This document shows, in pieces, positions 15,845 to 25,993 of a DNA stretch of 64,000 nucleotides. Origin of the DNA: a bacterium (GTDB lineage Bacteria; SZUA-79; Acidulodesulfobacterales; Acidulodesulfobacteraceae); assembly GCA_021845685.1 (NCBI GenBank), contig JAJZVN010000007.1, positions 1 to 64,000 of the forward strand. Reading direction: 5' to 3'. The position numbers and the translations under genes were made by a program. The notes beneath the pieces were generated by a model that did no database searches, was not told where the DNA came from, and saw nothing but the letters and a program-made list of their open reading frames with translations. Each line of letters opens with the position of its first letter. Positions within the stretch are counted from its first letter, which is position 1.

Positions 15845-16007
15845 TAATCCAACTTCACCATAATTACCAGCAGTCTATTAATATTATTGCTATATTTATG
15901 GGGGCTGTAAAAATGTCTATGGAAACTGTAAATTAAAAAAGAAATGTAATAATATCAATATCAATGGATTATAATTTCAGAATAATAAAATAAGTGAAGT
16001 TGGGTTA
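15845..16007. mobile_element. MITE-like element, family B copy B1
   Basis: This 163-base copy, with TA at each end, has the ends taatccaacttcacc and gtgaagttgggtta. Its centre has diverged from the other copies but keeps an atttatgggggctgta core and TAATATCAATATCAAT. It is the one full copy not placed between converging genes: it lies upstream of atpZ and beyond the terminator of the cytochrome operon. The remainder of this 502-base gap is A+T-rich sequence plus the terminator at 16035. Confidence 0.75.
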
Positions 16008-16034
16008 AAAAATATAAAAATAAATCATCAAAAA

Positions 16035-16068
16035 ATAGGCATTTACTTTTCTTAAAGTAAATGCCTAT
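16035..16068 (-). terminator. Strong terminator of the cytochrome operon
   Basis: A perfect 15-bp stem ataggcatttacttt / aaagtaaatgcctat surrounds a 4-base loop. On the minus strand it is followed by a run of T. It lies about 100 bases beyond the last gene of the Rieske-cytochrome b-cytochrome c operon. Confidence 0.85.
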
Positions 16069-16165
16069 AAAATTTTAATTGAGAATATTTAAATAATTTA
16101 AATCGGATTATTCATAATAATTTCAATCAATAATTTAAATCATTTATTTTCAATTAGATTTAATT

Positions 16166-17992
16166 TTATTTCAATGAATCTAAATAATCTGCCACTGTTT
16201 TTAATTGTGACGGATTTAAATTGTGATTCGGCATTATAGTTGTAGGAGTATGCACTTTAGGTGTATTTATCTGGACTTCAATCCAGTGAACGCTGTGACC
16301 TTTAGTTCCTTCTTGTGAAAGATTAGGCCCTACGGCGCCTCCTTTTCCGTTAATAGTATGACACCCTAAACATCCTTGAGCATCAATTACTTTCATTGCT
16401 GCAGTTTTTAAATTTGCATTATTCACAGAAGCTGCTTTAGAGGTAGATTTGTTTTGTGCAACTTTTGTCTTAGATTCAGCCTTTGCCTTTTTTGATTTTG
16501 AACTGTTTGATACTGCAGGTTTCCCCCATGGCAATGATGACGGCGGAGCCCATTTTTTATGTATTTTTGCAAGATGGAGGTTGTAAGCGATAATATTTAA
16601 AGAATCTAAATATTTAACAACTTCTTTCCCCTCTGCTGTCGTAATAGGGCATCCGTTGACTACTTTCATCTGATGAAGAACAAGATTTTTCCATGGACCG
16701 TATGCCTTACCGTTATATCTTTCAACTCTGTTCAACGTATGACAAATAACGCATTTATCATGCAATATTCCAAATCCTTTTTTTACAGGCCAGGGATAGA
16801 CGATAGGCGGAATATATTTAGATCCGCTGAGATTCATCGTTTGGTAAATTATTCTATTTGTACCTCTTGCCGCTATTTTCATATATCCCATCAGCGGAAC
16901 ATTGAACGCAACTAGCAATCCGCCTGCTATAAGAAACAATTGCGGTATTTTTGAAATATTTCCAAATTTGAAATTGGGCGTTAAATCTTTAAGATAATAT
17001 CCTAAAACCATAAATCCCGTCAAAAACAATCCTGCAAGAGCGAGATATTTTACGGGCTGCATATTGCCTAACACGCCCATTGAAAGAGGCAATGCTCCAA
17101 ATATTAAAGATACAATTGCAACTACAATAAAAAACCATATCAATCCGACAGATACTGTAGGTTTGCTTTTATCTCTTCCATTTATCAATTTCCACAGCAT
17201 ATACATAAAATTTAAAATCAATGCGGCGCCAAACGATTCTAAAAAGTCATACATTATCCACTGATATTTTCCTAGCATTATTCTGTTAAATCCAGTGCTG
17301 GAAGTAGCTCTGAAATGTTTAAACCAGGCAAAATATACTATTGGATACATAATAAGAAACATAACGGTTATAATGCTTGCAAAAGAACCCATCCAATCAT
17401 AAAATTCTTTATCGTCTTTTTTAGAAGACACAATATACCTGACCGCTGCATAAATTGCGAGCACTGCACCCGCTAAAACAAACAACTGAATATTTTTTTC
17501 AATAACCAATAGAATCGACATTGGAGTTCTAATCGCAGTCTTAGGAGTCGGACCTATCGTATAACTTTCCGTTATAGTATAAAAAACATCCGACAAAAAC
17601 CCAAAGATAAATGCCATTATTCCGATAAAAACATTCCAGCCTTGATGTTTATTATTAGCCCTGGCATTAAATCCTGCATAATATAGAGCGCCCAAAATAA
17701 GGAATAGCAGCATCGAGTCCATTGAATACCCGATGACACCAGGCTGAAGTTTATTCATCAATATCCAGAAATTAGGAATGCCGTTTCGCAATAGACTTAA
17801 AAAATAAAAATAAACAATCGTCTGAATTGTTCCAATTATTAATGAAATAAGAATTAAAGGTTTTGCCAACCAAAAATACCTATCCTCTTTTTTAAATATC
17901 CCTATGTAATGAGATATAAATGCGATTGCCATAAACCCTAAAGCTAATCGATTGATAAAAAGATTAAATATATCTATAGTTCCTAAATTCAT
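16166..17992 (-). CDS. CydA-like polytopic membrane protein fused to a di-haem cytochrome c region
   Basis: This is a 608-residue respiratory protein. Residues 1 to about 390 form roughly ten membrane helices. The start NRLALGFMAIAFISHYIGIF, the pair SMDSMLLFLILGALYYAGFN / FIFGFLSDVFYTITESYTIG and the overall topology resemble the CydA subunit of bd-type oxidases, but the usual Glu of the second segment is Asp. The C-terminus has two CXXCH haem sites (C414-H418 in CVICH and C541-H545 in CLGCH). They are joined by an Ala/Lys/Ser linker, and IMPNHNLN supplies a likely axial Met for the second. It is the third gene of the Rieske-cytochrome b operon, so it probably accepts electrons from that complex. 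Whether it reduces oxygen is unknown. Confidence 0.7.
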   Translation of the reverse strand: MNLGTIDIFNLFINRLALGFMAIAFISHYIGIFKKEDRYFWLAKPLILISLIIGTIQTIVYFYFLSLLRNGIPNFWILMNKLQPGVIGYSMDSMLLFLILGALYYAGFNARANNKHQGWNVFIGIMAFIFGFLSDVFYTITESYTIGPTPKTAIRTPMSILLVIEKNIQLFVLAGAVLAIYAAVRYIVSSKKDDKEFYDWMGSFASIITVMFLIMYPIVYFAWFKHFRATSSTGFNRIMLGKYQWIMYDFLESFGAALILNFMYMLWKLINGRDKSKPTVSVGLIWFFIVVAIVSLIFGALPLSMGVLGNMQPVKYLALAGLFLTGFMVLGYYLKDLTPNFKFGNISKIPQLFLIAGGLLVAFNVPLMGYMKIAARGTNRIIYQTMNLSGSKYIPPIVYPWPVKKGFGILHDKCVICHTLNRVERYNGKAYGPWKNLVLHQMKVVNGCPITTAEGKEVVKYLDSLNIIAYNLHLAKIHKKWAPPSSLPWGKPAVSNSSKSKKAKAESKTKVAQNKSTSKAASVNNANLKTAAMKVIDAQGCLGCHTINGKGGAVGPNLSQEGTKGHSVHWIEVQINTPKVHTPTTIMPNHNLNPSQLKTVADYLDSLK

Positions 17993-18178
17993 CTTAATTT
18001 ACTCCTCTTAAATATATAATAATTGTTATTAGCGACTTCATAATTAATATTTAATAATAAATTAATCAGGTTTATTTTTATATTATATATTATTGATTTT
18101 ATTTTTATATTACCGCTAAAATCAATAATATATAAATCTGTGTTTAAATTAACCCAGATATATTATTATATAAAAACG

Positions 18179-19285
18179 TTAAACTGTCGCCGGCGCCTTA
18201 GGTTCTCCGCCGATTAATGTTAAATAAACTAACAAAAGGAGAAACAATATTCCCAAAACGGTTGCCGCAGGTCTTTTAAACGGGCTTCTTTCCTTTGTTC
18301 TGTCAATAAAAGGAAGTGCAAATAGTATTGCAAAACCGATTGAAGGTACAAGAAATGTTGAAAATATAATAAGCCCATGCCCCGGAAAATATTTCAACAA
18401 TTCTTCATTTGCAAGGAAATACCAGTCTGCCTCAGGAGCAAAATTAAGAGCTAGCGGTCTATACATAGGTCCTATAGGAGCGCCAACATACACTGCTAAA
18501 ATATATACAACGGCAAAAACACCTAATGCAACAATCATATCTTTATAAAATTGATCGGGAAAAAACGGCACCGTTCCGTCGGGATGCTGCCATTTTTTTT
18601 CATCGTCGTCACTCAGTTTGCTATTTTTATATTCTAAAGCCATACCCTGATGACCTGTTTTTCTTATTAAGAATAAATGTATCGGTATAAACATTATTAC
18701 TACGATAGGTAATAACCACACATGAACCGCAAAAATATGCTGCATTGTCAAAACACTCGTTTCTGTGCCGCCTTTTACTATAATCCTTAAAAATCCCCCG
18801 ATAAACGGCGTATGAGAAGCGACATTGTCAAGAACATTTATCGTCCACCATGAATTTTCGTTTCCTACAAGCATATAACCCGTTAAACCTAAAACTACGA
18901 CTACAGAAAATAAAACCATACCCACAATCCATTGCATTTCTCTAGGTTTTTTATAAGCTCCCGAAAAATATACCCTTGCCATATGAATAAGGATAATAAA
19001 TATCATTGTAAAGGCGCCCCAAAGATGGATGCCTAACAATATATTTCCAAAAATAACGTGATGTTTTATAAAGTAAGTTGCATTTCTTGCTATAGGAAAA
19101 TATGGCACATAATAAAATAATAGAAATATGCCTGTTACTACCTGAACGGTAAAAAGGAAAGCAAGCACGCTTCCTAACGTATACGCCCAGCCTCCGCGTC
19201 TCGGTATCCTTTCGCCGTTAAATTCTTCTATAACTTTGGTTAGACCGATTCTTTCGTCAAACCAGTTTTGAATTTGTTTAAACAT
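18179..19285 (-). CDS. Cytochrome b of a bc/b6f-type quinol-oxidising complex
   Basis: This membrane subunit carries two b haems and the quinol sites. It has 368 residues and eight or so helices, with the haem-ligand pairs in NILLGIHLWGAF / IILIHMARVYFSG and MQHIFAVHVWLLP / FIPIHLFLI. The Qo-site loop reads PEADWYFL, a variant of the PEWY motif. The protein joins the b6-like N-terminal part to a shortened subunit IV-like part. Its ATG overlaps the Rieske stop codon (tgatg), and a ggggga ribosome binding site precedes it. Confidence 0.92.
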   Translation of the reverse strand: MFKQIQNWFDERIGLTKVIEEFNGERIPRRGGWAYTLGSVLAFLFTVQVVTGIFLLFYYVPYFPIARNATYFIKHHVIFGNILLGIHLWGAFTMIFIILIHMARVYFSGAYKKPREMQWIVGMVLFSVVVVLGLTGYMLVGNENSWWTINVLDNVASHTPFIGGFLRIIVKGGTETSVLTMQHIFAVHVWLLPIVVIMFIPIHLFLIRKTGHQGMALEYKNSKLSDDDEKKWQHPDGTVPFFPDQFYKDMIVALGVFAVVYILAVYVGAPIGPMYRPLALNFAPEADWYFLANEELLKYFPGHGLIIFSTFLVPSIGFAILFALPFIDRTKERSPFKRPAATVLGILFLLLLVYLTLIGGEPKAPATV

Positions 19286-19809
19286 CAGATCCCCCTGTCT
19301 TTTGGATTGTCTTTAAACTTATTTTGAATGTAAACAGTGTCCTTATCTTTGCCAAATTTATGAACCCACTGATAAAGAGGTCTTGGCGGCGGTCCTCCGA
19401 CTACCTGTCCCGTGATGTTAAACATACCTCCATGACATGGGCATAAAAATTTTTGTCTTGCAGGTATCCAATGCAGAGGGCATCCTAAATGCGTGCATTG
19501 ATTTGAAAAGAACAACAGATCGCCGTTAACCTGCTTTACGACAACTACCTGTCGAGGCAAAGTGTTAACTGACCAGCCTTCTTTAACTCTAAAATAAACC
19601 GGAACAAACTTCGGGTCTAACGGTTTTAAATTTAAATCACTGATTTTGCCAAGTTTTGTCCAGACAATGTCTCTTTTTCTGAACAATGGATTTAAGACTA
19701 CACCAAGAATAGGAACCGCTAAGGCGATACCGATAACAGTTGAAATCAATCCAATGACAACCATCATAAAAGTTCGCCTTGAAGGCGATTCTTCCGAACT
19801 TTTTGCCAT
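19285..19809 (-). CDS. Rieske 2Fe-2S protein
   Basis: This is the iron-sulfur subunit of the quinol-cytochrome c reductase complex, 174 residues. The twin-arginine motif SRRTFM (R11-R12) and a membrane anchor (about 15-42) direct it to the outer face of the inner membrane. The cluster ligands are in CTHLGC (C105, H107) and CPCHGG (C123, H126), with C110 and C125 placed for the stabilising disulfide. The GPPPRPL turn near the end is characteristic. It is the first gene of the operon, with a gggg-rich ribosome binding site, and its stop overlaps the cytochrome b start. Confidence 0.95.
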   Translation of the reverse strand: MAKSSEESPSRRTFMMVVIGLISTVIGIALAVPILGVVLNPLFRKRDIVWTKLGKISDLNLKPLDPKFVPVYFRVKEGWSVNTLPRQVVVVKQVNGDLLFFSNQCTHLGCPLHWIPARQKFLCPCHGGMFNITGQVVGGPPPRPLYQWVHKFGKDKDTVYIQNKFKDNPKDRGI

Positions 19810-20021
19810 TTTTAACCCCCCTTTAGTTTAAATAAATATAATATAAATAATATAATAAATTTAAAAATAATTAATTTAAAAATTTAGTGATCGTGTAGGT
19901 ATTTTATTATAACGATGTAATAAATTTTACTGCTTCAGATTTATTTTTTATCACTATATCAGGTTAAAGTCAATACTTTTTTACAATTTTATTTTTGGCA
20001 GCTTGGTCTAAAGCTCACTAT

Positions 20022-22868
20022 TTATACTTTATTAATGTCTATTTCATTTTTTAAATATTTTCCCGTCAATGAATTTTCATTCAGTATTATTTCGTAAGGA
20101 TTTCCTTCTGCAACCACATAGCCGCCGTCGTCTCCTCCTTCCGGTCCTATATCAATTACATAGTCTGCGCATTTTATTACATCCATATTATGTTCAATTA
20201 CAACAACGGTATTTCCTGAATCAACTAATAGATTAATAATTTTTAATAATTTTTTTATATCTTCAAAATGCAGTCCAGTAGTGGGTTCGTCTAATATATA
20301 AAGCGTTTTAAACTCATTCGGTCTTGACAGTTCTTTTGATAATTTTATTCTTTGAGCTTCCCCCCCTGAAAGAGTAGTCGCAAGCTGCCCTAAAGTAATA
20401 TAATCCAACCCCACGTCTATTAAAAATTTTATTTTATGAGCAAGCGACGGTATGCTTCCAAAAAAATCGTAAGCTTCTTTAAAGGTCATATTTAAAACAT
20501 CGTAAATATTTTTATCTTTGTATTTAATTTCAAGCGTTTGACTATTATATCTTTTGCCTTTGCAAACATCGCAAGTGACATAAACATCAGGCATAAACAG
20601 CATTTCTATTTTTTTAACTCCGTCTCCTGCGCAGGCTTCGCATCTTCCTCCTTTTACATTAAAACTGAATCTGCCCGGTTGATATCCTCTTATTTTTGAT
20701 TCTTTAGTTTCCGTGAATAATGTTCTGATTATTGTAAAAATACCGGTATAAGTTGCAGGATTAGATCTCGGCGTCCTGCCAATGGGCGATTGATCAATAT
20801 CTATAACTCTGTCGATTAGGTTTATATTCTCAATAAGATCAACATTAAATTTTGAAAAATCTTTTATTCCGTTTTTATAATTAAAAATCGCTTCATATAA
20901 GGTGTCTATAACTAAAGTGCTTTTCCCCGAACCTGAAACTCCGGTAACACATACTAAATTGCCGAGAGGAATTGAAACATCTATATTTTTTAAATTGTTT
21001 TTTTTAGCTCCGATAATTTTTATAAAACCTTTATTTTGATTCCTTGTTGTTGCAGGAATATCTATTTTTAATTTTTTGGTTAAATATTTTCCTGTCAGAG
21101 AATCAGGGTTGTTCATTATTTCTTCGGGAGTTCCCGCGGCCACTACATATCCCCCGTTTTTTCCTGCTCCTGGTCCCATATCAATAATATAATCGGATTT
21201 AAGCATAGTTGTCTCATCATGTTCTACAACTAATACGCTATTGCCTTTATCTCTTAAATCAAATATAGTTTTTAAAAGTCTTTCGTTGTCCCGCATATGA
21301 AGACCTATGCTGGGCTCGTCTAAAATATACAGGACACCCGTAAGTCCGGAACCTATCTGGGTTGCTAATCTTATTCTTTGAGATTCGCCGCCTGATAATG
21401 TCGAAGAAGGTCTTGATAAAGTCAGATAATCTAACCCCACATTTACAAGAAAAGATAGTCTTTCGGTAATTTCTCTAACGATTTTGTCTGCTATACCCTG
21501 CTCATATTCATTAAGGTCAATATTTTTAAAAAAAAGCAGCGCATCTTTTATGCTTAAATTTGTAATATCAACAATTGATAAATTATTTATTTTATAGCTT
21601 AAAGACTCCTTTTTCAGCCTGAATCCGCCACATTCCGGGCAAGGCTTTTCACTCATAAATTTATAAGGATCTATGATATAATTGGCTGCGCTATTGTTAA
21701 GACTCTTTTTAAGTATAGGTATGATTCCTTCCCATTCTTTTAAATGAAAAGATTGCTTATCTGAATGTTCATCGTAAAATTCAATTTTTTCGCCGTTTGA
21801 ACCGTATAAAATAATTTGTTTTATATTTTCATCCAGATTTTCATAAGGCATATTTAAATTAAACTTATAATGCGAAGCTAAACTGTTTATAATATGATTT
21901 CTATAAACAGGGCTTGAATTTTTCAGTATAGCAATTGCGCCGTCTTTTAAAGATAATTTTTTATCGGGAATAATAAGATCTTCGTCAAAAAATGTTTTAT
22001 AGCCTAATCCTCCGCAAGAAGAACATGCACCTGCTGGATTATTAAAAGAAAACATTGCAGGCTCCGGTTTTACATAATTTATTCCGCAGTCTAAACATAC
22101 TGAATGTTCGCTTAAGAATAGATCAATTTCTTTTTCATCTTCATTTATAAATTTTAATTTTAAGATTCCGAAGGATAATTTTAATGCAATTTCAATAGAA
22201 CTATATAATCTTTGCTTAATTTCATTTTTTATAATAAGCCTGTCCACCACAACATCTATATCATGTTTTTTATTTTTATCCAGCACAATTTCATCTTCTA
22301 AATTATACTGGATTTTATCTGCATAAATTCTGGAAAATCCATGTTTAAGATACTCTTCAAATTTTGTTTTAAATTCCCCTTTACGGCTTATAACAACGGG
22401 GGATAAAACTATTAATCTGCCGCCGCCGTTTTTTTGACGATAGCTGAAAATAAAATCTATCATCTGATCTATAGTTTGAGGTTCAATTTTTTTGCCGCAT
22501 TTATAGCAATAAGGCGTTCCTATCCTGGCAAAAAGCACCCTTAAGTAATCAAATAAATCAGTGATAGTGCCGACTGTAGAACGGGGATTTTTACTGACTG
22601 ATTTTTGTTCAATGGAAATAGTAGGGGATAAACCTTCGATTGAATCAACATCCGGCTTGTCCATCTGTTCCATAAATTGCCGCGCATATGACGACAAAGA
22701 TTCTAAATATCTTCGCTGTCCTTCGGCAAATATAGTATCGAAGGCAAGGCTAGATTTTCCGGAACCTGATAAACCTGTTATAACAACAAGTTTGTCTTTA
22801 GGAATTTCTAAATTAATATTTTTTAAATTATGCTGCCTTGCGCCTTTTATTATTATTTTTCTTTCCAT
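20022..22868 (-). CDS. uvrA: Excinuclease ABC subunit A
   Basis: This is the damage-recognition ATPase of nucleotide excision repair, 948 residues, the normal length. It has two ABC ATPase modules: the first Walker A GLSGSGKSSLAFDTIFAEGQ, the second GVSGSGKSTLVIDTLY, and signature motifs in LSGGESQRIRLATQ and LSGGEAQRIKLSKE. Zinc fingers are seen as CYKCGKKI, CLDCG...CSSC and CEACAGDG...CDVCKG. Its start overlaps the end of pdxA by 16 bases, so the two genes are coupled. Confidence 0.97.
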   Translation of the reverse strand: MERKIIIKGARQHNLKNINLEIPKDKLVVITGLSGSGKSSLAFDTIFAEGQRRYLESLSSYARQFMEQMDKPDVDSIEGLSPTISIEQKSVSKNPRSTVGTITDLFDYLRVLFARIGTPYCYKCGKKIEPQTIDQMIDFIFSYRQKNGGGRLIVLSPVVISRKGEFKTKFEEYLKHGFSRIYADKIQYNLEDEIVLDKNKKHDIDVVVDRLIIKNEIKQRLYSSIEIALKLSFGILKLKFINEDEKEIDLFLSEHSVCLDCGINYVKPEPAMFSFNNPAGACSSCGGLGYKTFFDEDLIIPDKKLSLKDGAIAILKNSSPVYRNHIINSLASHYKFNLNMPYENLDENIKQIILYGSNGEKIEFYDEHSDKQSFHLKEWEGIIPILKKSLNNSAANYIIDPYKFMSEKPCPECGGFRLKKESLSYKINNLSIVDITNLSIKDALLFFKNIDLNEYEQGIADKIVREITERLSFLVNVGLDYLTLSRPSSTLSGGESQRIRLATQIGSGLTGVLYILDEPSIGLHMRDNERLLKTIFDLRDKGNSVLVVEHDETTMLKSDYIIDMGPGAGKNGGYVVAAGTPEEIMNNPDSLTGKYLTKKLKIDIPATTRNQNKGFIKIIGAKKNNLKNIDVSIPLGNLVCVTGVSGSGKSTLVIDTLYEAIFNYKNGIKDFSKFNVDLIENINLIDRVIDIDQSPIGRTPRSNPATYTGIFTIIRTLFTETKESKIRGYQPGRFSFNVKGGRCEACAGDGVKKIEMLFMPDVYVTCDVCKGKRYNSQTLEIKYKDKNIYDVLNMTFKEAYDFFGSIPSLAHKIKFLIDVGLDYITLGQLATTLSGGEAQRIKLSKELSRPNEFKTLYILDEPTTGLHFEDIKKLLKIINLLVDSGNTVVVIEHNMDVIKCADYVIDIGPEGGDDGGYVVAEGNPYEIILNENSLTGKYLKNEIDINKV

Positions 22869-23911
22869 TTCATTCTGTTGTTTGCAATTTTTGAGGCAAG
22901 CATTATTGAATAAACCATACTTTTTTCATCGGCGATATTTTTTCCTGCAATCTCATAAGCCGTTCCGTGTACGGGCGATGTTCTGACAATTGGAAGACCT
23001 ATCGTTACATTGACTCCGTAGTTAAAAGATAAAAGTTTAAAAGGTATTAATGCCTGGTCATGATACATAGACACTACAATATCAAAATTTTTATATCTTT
23101 TTGCATAAAAACTGTCGGAAGGAAAAGGACCTTCTATATTAAAATTATCTCGCTTAAATTTAGCAATAACAGGATTGATTATATCAATTTCTTCATTTCC
23201 GATTTTTCCGTTTTCTCCCGCATGAGGATTCAATCCCAGAACCGCAATATGCGGATTGTTTATCCCGAAATCAATTTTAAGTGAACTGCAGGATATATTT
23301 ATGATTTTTTCTAATGAATTTTTAGTTATTTTGCCTGAAACTGATTTTAAAGGAATATGAATTGTTGAAAGTACCGTTATTAATTTCTTTGAGTAAAACA
23401 GCATTGCATAATTTTCTGCCGAAGTAATGTAAGCTAAAAGCTCTGTATGAGCAGGGAACATAGCCCCGCCTTTTATCATCATATCTTTATTTATAGGAGC
23501 GGTAGTAATGCCTTTTATTTTGCCTGTCTTAGCAAATTCAACTGCTTTTAATATAAATTTTTCCGTATCTTTGGCGTAATCAGGGTTTTCTAATCCAAAC
23601 TTGACAGACATGTATGTTTCATCTGAGCAATCTATTACATTAATGCAATTATTTTTATAAAGCCTTAAAATATCGTCTTCGTTATTTATTACTTTTAGAC
23701 TTATAGAATTTACTTTTAGTTTTGATTTAATAACGAAGGTATTTACGAAATCTATGTACTCGGCCGATCCAAAAATCAAAGGTTTAATATTGCTGTTCTT
23801 TTTTTCTATAAAATATTTGCATGATAAAATAGATATTTCCGGACCGACTCCGCCGGGATCGCCCATAGTAATACCTATGATAGTCGTACCAATAATATGA
23901 TTTTTATCCAC
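22853..23911 (-). CDS. pdxA: 4-hydroxythreonine-4-phosphate dehydrogenase
   Basis: This NAD-dependent enzyme works in the DXP-dependent pyridoxal phosphate pathway. It has 352 residues. The N-terminal GITMGDPGGVGPEI motif, the metal-binding His in MFPAHTELLAY and in VSMYHDQALIPFKLL, and the C-terminal GLPIVRTSPVHGTAYEIAGK are all diagnostic. The gene is followed by uvrA with a 16-base overlap and preceded, 70 bases away, by the SurA-like gene. PdxA directly after a SurA-like foldase is a common bacterial arrangement. Confidence 0.95.
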   Translation of the reverse strand: MDKNHIIGTTIIGITMGDPGGVGPEISILSCKYFIEKKNSNIKPLIFGSAEYIDFVNTFVIKSKLKVNSISLKVINNEDDILRLYKNNCINVIDCSDETYMSVKFGLENPDYAKDTEKFILKAVEFAKTGKIKGITTAPINKDMMIKGGAMFPAHTELLAYITSAENYAMLFYSKKLITVLSTIHIPLKSVSGKITKNSLEKIINISCSSLKIDFGINNPHIAVLGLNPHAGENGKIGNEEIDIINPVIAKFKRDNFNIEGPFPSDSFYAKRYKNFDIVVSMYHDQALIPFKLLSFNYGVNVTIGLPIVRTSPVHGTAYEIAGKNIADEKSMVYSIMLASKIANNRMKWKEK

Positions 23912-23981
23912 ATGAAATGCAATATATATTTATTTAATATATTAATTAAATCTCATTAGCTTTGTATAGTATAGTATAGTA

Positions 23982-25019
23982 TTAGGAAACTAAAAGCACT
24001 TTAATAAACGAATTTTTTCTTGCTTTTTTTACAAGTTTTGACATATACTTATTTGTTTTATTTTTTTCCAACAATTCAAAAATTCTTTGCTTAACTTGCT
24101 CAAAAGATTTATACGAGCCGTATTTTTTACCTACGGATTTTAGCAATGTATAACCAAATTTTGACCGTATTATTTTGCTTATCTGTCCCACTTTTAACTT
24201 AAATGCTATAGAGGAAAAAGACGGGGATAATTTGTCTTTATAAACATAGCCTATTCTGCCGCCATTTTTTTCCGAAGGATCGTCCGAATATTTTGACGCA
24301 AGAGAAGAAAAACTGACATTTCCTTGAAGAGCCAAATTCCTGATATGAAGCATTTTATTATATATTTTTTTTCTTAATGCATTGCTTGCTCCTGTAGGAA
24401 CCGAGATAAATATAAGTTTCAGGTCTTCTTCTTTCCTGCCTCTGAATTCTTCAATGTTTTTCCTGTAATAGCTAAGAAGCATTGCATTTGTGATATTCAT
24501 CTTATTACCGTATATTTTTCTTAAGAGGCTGAATTGCATAAAATGTTCCTCAAGCTGCTTTTTATACTCATGATAGCTGATACCTTTAGTTTTTAGCATT
24601 TTTTTAAATTGAGGCACCGTTAATTTATTTGACTTTGCTACAGCTTTAATATAAGCATCAATTTTTTTAGGAGATATATAAAGAGCGGCTTTTTGCTCTT
24701 CCTGCTTTATAAGCAACCTATCAACCAAAAAATTAATAATTTTCTTTGTCGAGGTCATTATTCGTTCGTCATTGCTATTGAATATCCCGCTTGAGGCGTC
24801 TTTTTGCATTTGTTCGTAATTTTCAAAGGCAGGTTCATTAAATTTTGCAAAATCATACAAAGTTATAGGGGTTTTATTGACAACGGCAATTACCTGATCG
24901 GCTATAATCGCGTTAGCGCTTAACACCGGCAAAAAAATATAAACTAATAAAAACACGATAAGAGACGGGATAATAAAACGTCTCTTATCGTTACATTCTA
25001 ATTTAACTTGCTTACTCAT
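23982..25019 (-). CDS. SurA-like periplasmic peptidyl-prolyl isomerase/chaperone
   Basis: This exported folding factor for outer-membrane proteins has 345 residues. An N-terminal signal segment (about 15-38) is followed by the SurA N-domain start IADQVIAVVNKTPITLYDF. One parvulin (PpiC) domain runs about 195-305 and contains KLIFISVPTG, ASKYSDDPSEKNGGRIGYV and FKLKVGQISKIIRSKFGYTLL. Only one rotamase domain is present, against two in the enterobacterial SurA. It sits in a run with the lipoprotein foldase upstream and pdxA downstream. Confidence 0.85.
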   Translation of the reverse strand: MSKQVKLECNDKRRFIIPSLIVFLLVYIFLPVLSANAIIADQVIAVVNKTPITLYDFAKFNEPAFENYEQMQKDASSGIFNSNDERIMTSTKKIINFLVDRLLIKQEEQKAALYISPKKIDAYIKAVAKSNKLTVPQFKKMLKTKGISYHEYKKQLEEHFMQFSLLRKIYGNKMNITNAMLLSYYRKNIEEFRGRKEEDLKLIFISVPTGASNALRKKIYNKMLHIRNLALQGNVSFSSLASKYSDDPSEKNGGRIGYVYKDKLSPSFSSIAFKLKVGQISKIIRSKFGYTLLKSVGKKYGSYKSFEQVKQRIFELLEKNKTNKYMSKLVKKARKNSFIKVLLVS

Positions 25020-25075
25020 ATTTTGCTATTTCCTGCATTAAAATTTAAAAACATTAATAAATAAAAATTATAATA

Positions 25076-25993
25076 TTATTTTTTAGAAGGTTTAGAAGGC
25101 AATGGCTTAACTTGATTTAATACAGCTAAGTTATTGTAATAATAAGTAATTTTAGAAGCTTTTTTGACTTTATCAAGATAAGTTTTAAATAAATTTTGAC
25201 CCTCTTTTTCTTTCATAATCATAATAATTTGACTTTTTATTTTAGAGAACGGTCTAGGTTTGCCCGCTAAAATATTATTTAGTTTAATGATGTCGTAATT
25301 TTTGCCCACATTGACTATACTGGAATAACCGCCTATTTTAGATATACCGAATGCAGCCTGATTAAAAGCAGGGGTTGTCTGTCCAAATTTAATCCAGCCT
25401 AGAGTCCCTCCCTGTGCCGCATTTGGAGCAGCTGAGTATTTTTTTGCTAATTTTGGAAATGAAATACCTTTTTGCAAATCCGAGTAGACTTTTTTTGCGG
25501 CAGACAATGAATGTAATTGAATATAGCTTACATTAATTTTAGACGGCAGATTAAACGTATTAAGATGTTTTTTGTAAAAGTTCTTTGCGGCCTGATTTGT
25601 AATTACCAATTTTTTCTGTACTTTTTCATTTAACAAAAGCTGCACGAGCAAGCCCTTTTTGAAATCGGACAACTGCATTTTATAAGCCTTTGATTTATTA
25701 ATGCCGTCTTTAATCGCTCTGTCTGCCAAAATTTGCCTTTCAACCATACTTTTAAGAAACCGTTTCTGACCCTGCGGCGTTGACACAAAAGATGAAACGG
25801 ACGGGGGTAGCTTGGCAACTTCGGTTTTAAATTCATTTACCGTTATCGGTTTACCGTTTACCATTGCCAAAACTTTTGCCGGCGGTGCTGCTTTTTTGGC
25901 GCATCCGTAAAGCCCGAAAGATACTAAAAACATAAATAAACTAAATAAAATAATTTTTGAAATTTTTTTATACTGATTAGAATGTTTTGGCAT
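25076..25993 (-). CDS. PpiC-domain lipoprotein (PrsA-like foldase)
   Basis: This 305-residue peptidyl-prolyl isomerase has a lipoprotein signal: hydrophobic segment LFSLFMFLVSFGLYGC with Cys31 as the lipid-modified residue. The SurA/PrsA start LAMVNGKPITVNEFKTEV is followed by a parvulin domain (about 150-245) with VSYIQLHSLSAAKKVYSDL, YSAAPNAAQGGTLGWIKFG and GYSSIVNVGKNYDIIKL. The basic tail is rich in Lys. It lies just upstream of the SurA-like gene, and together they form a periplasmic folding pair. Confidence 0.87.
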   Translation of the reverse strand: MPKHSNQYKKISKIILFSLFMFLVSFGLYGCAKKAAPPAKVLAMVNGKPITVNEFKTEVAKLPPSVSSFVSTPQGQKRFLKSMVERQILADRAIKDGINKSKAYKMQLSDFKKGLLVQLLLNEKVQKKLVITNQAAKNFYKKHLNTFNLPSKINVSYIQLHSLSAAKKVYSDLQKGISFPKLAKKYSAAPNAAQGGTLGWIKFGQTTPAFNQAAFGISKIGGYSSIVNVGKNYDIIKLNNILAGKPRPFSKIKSQIIMIMKEKEGQNLFKTYLDKVKKASKITYYYNNLAVLNQVKPLPSKPSKK

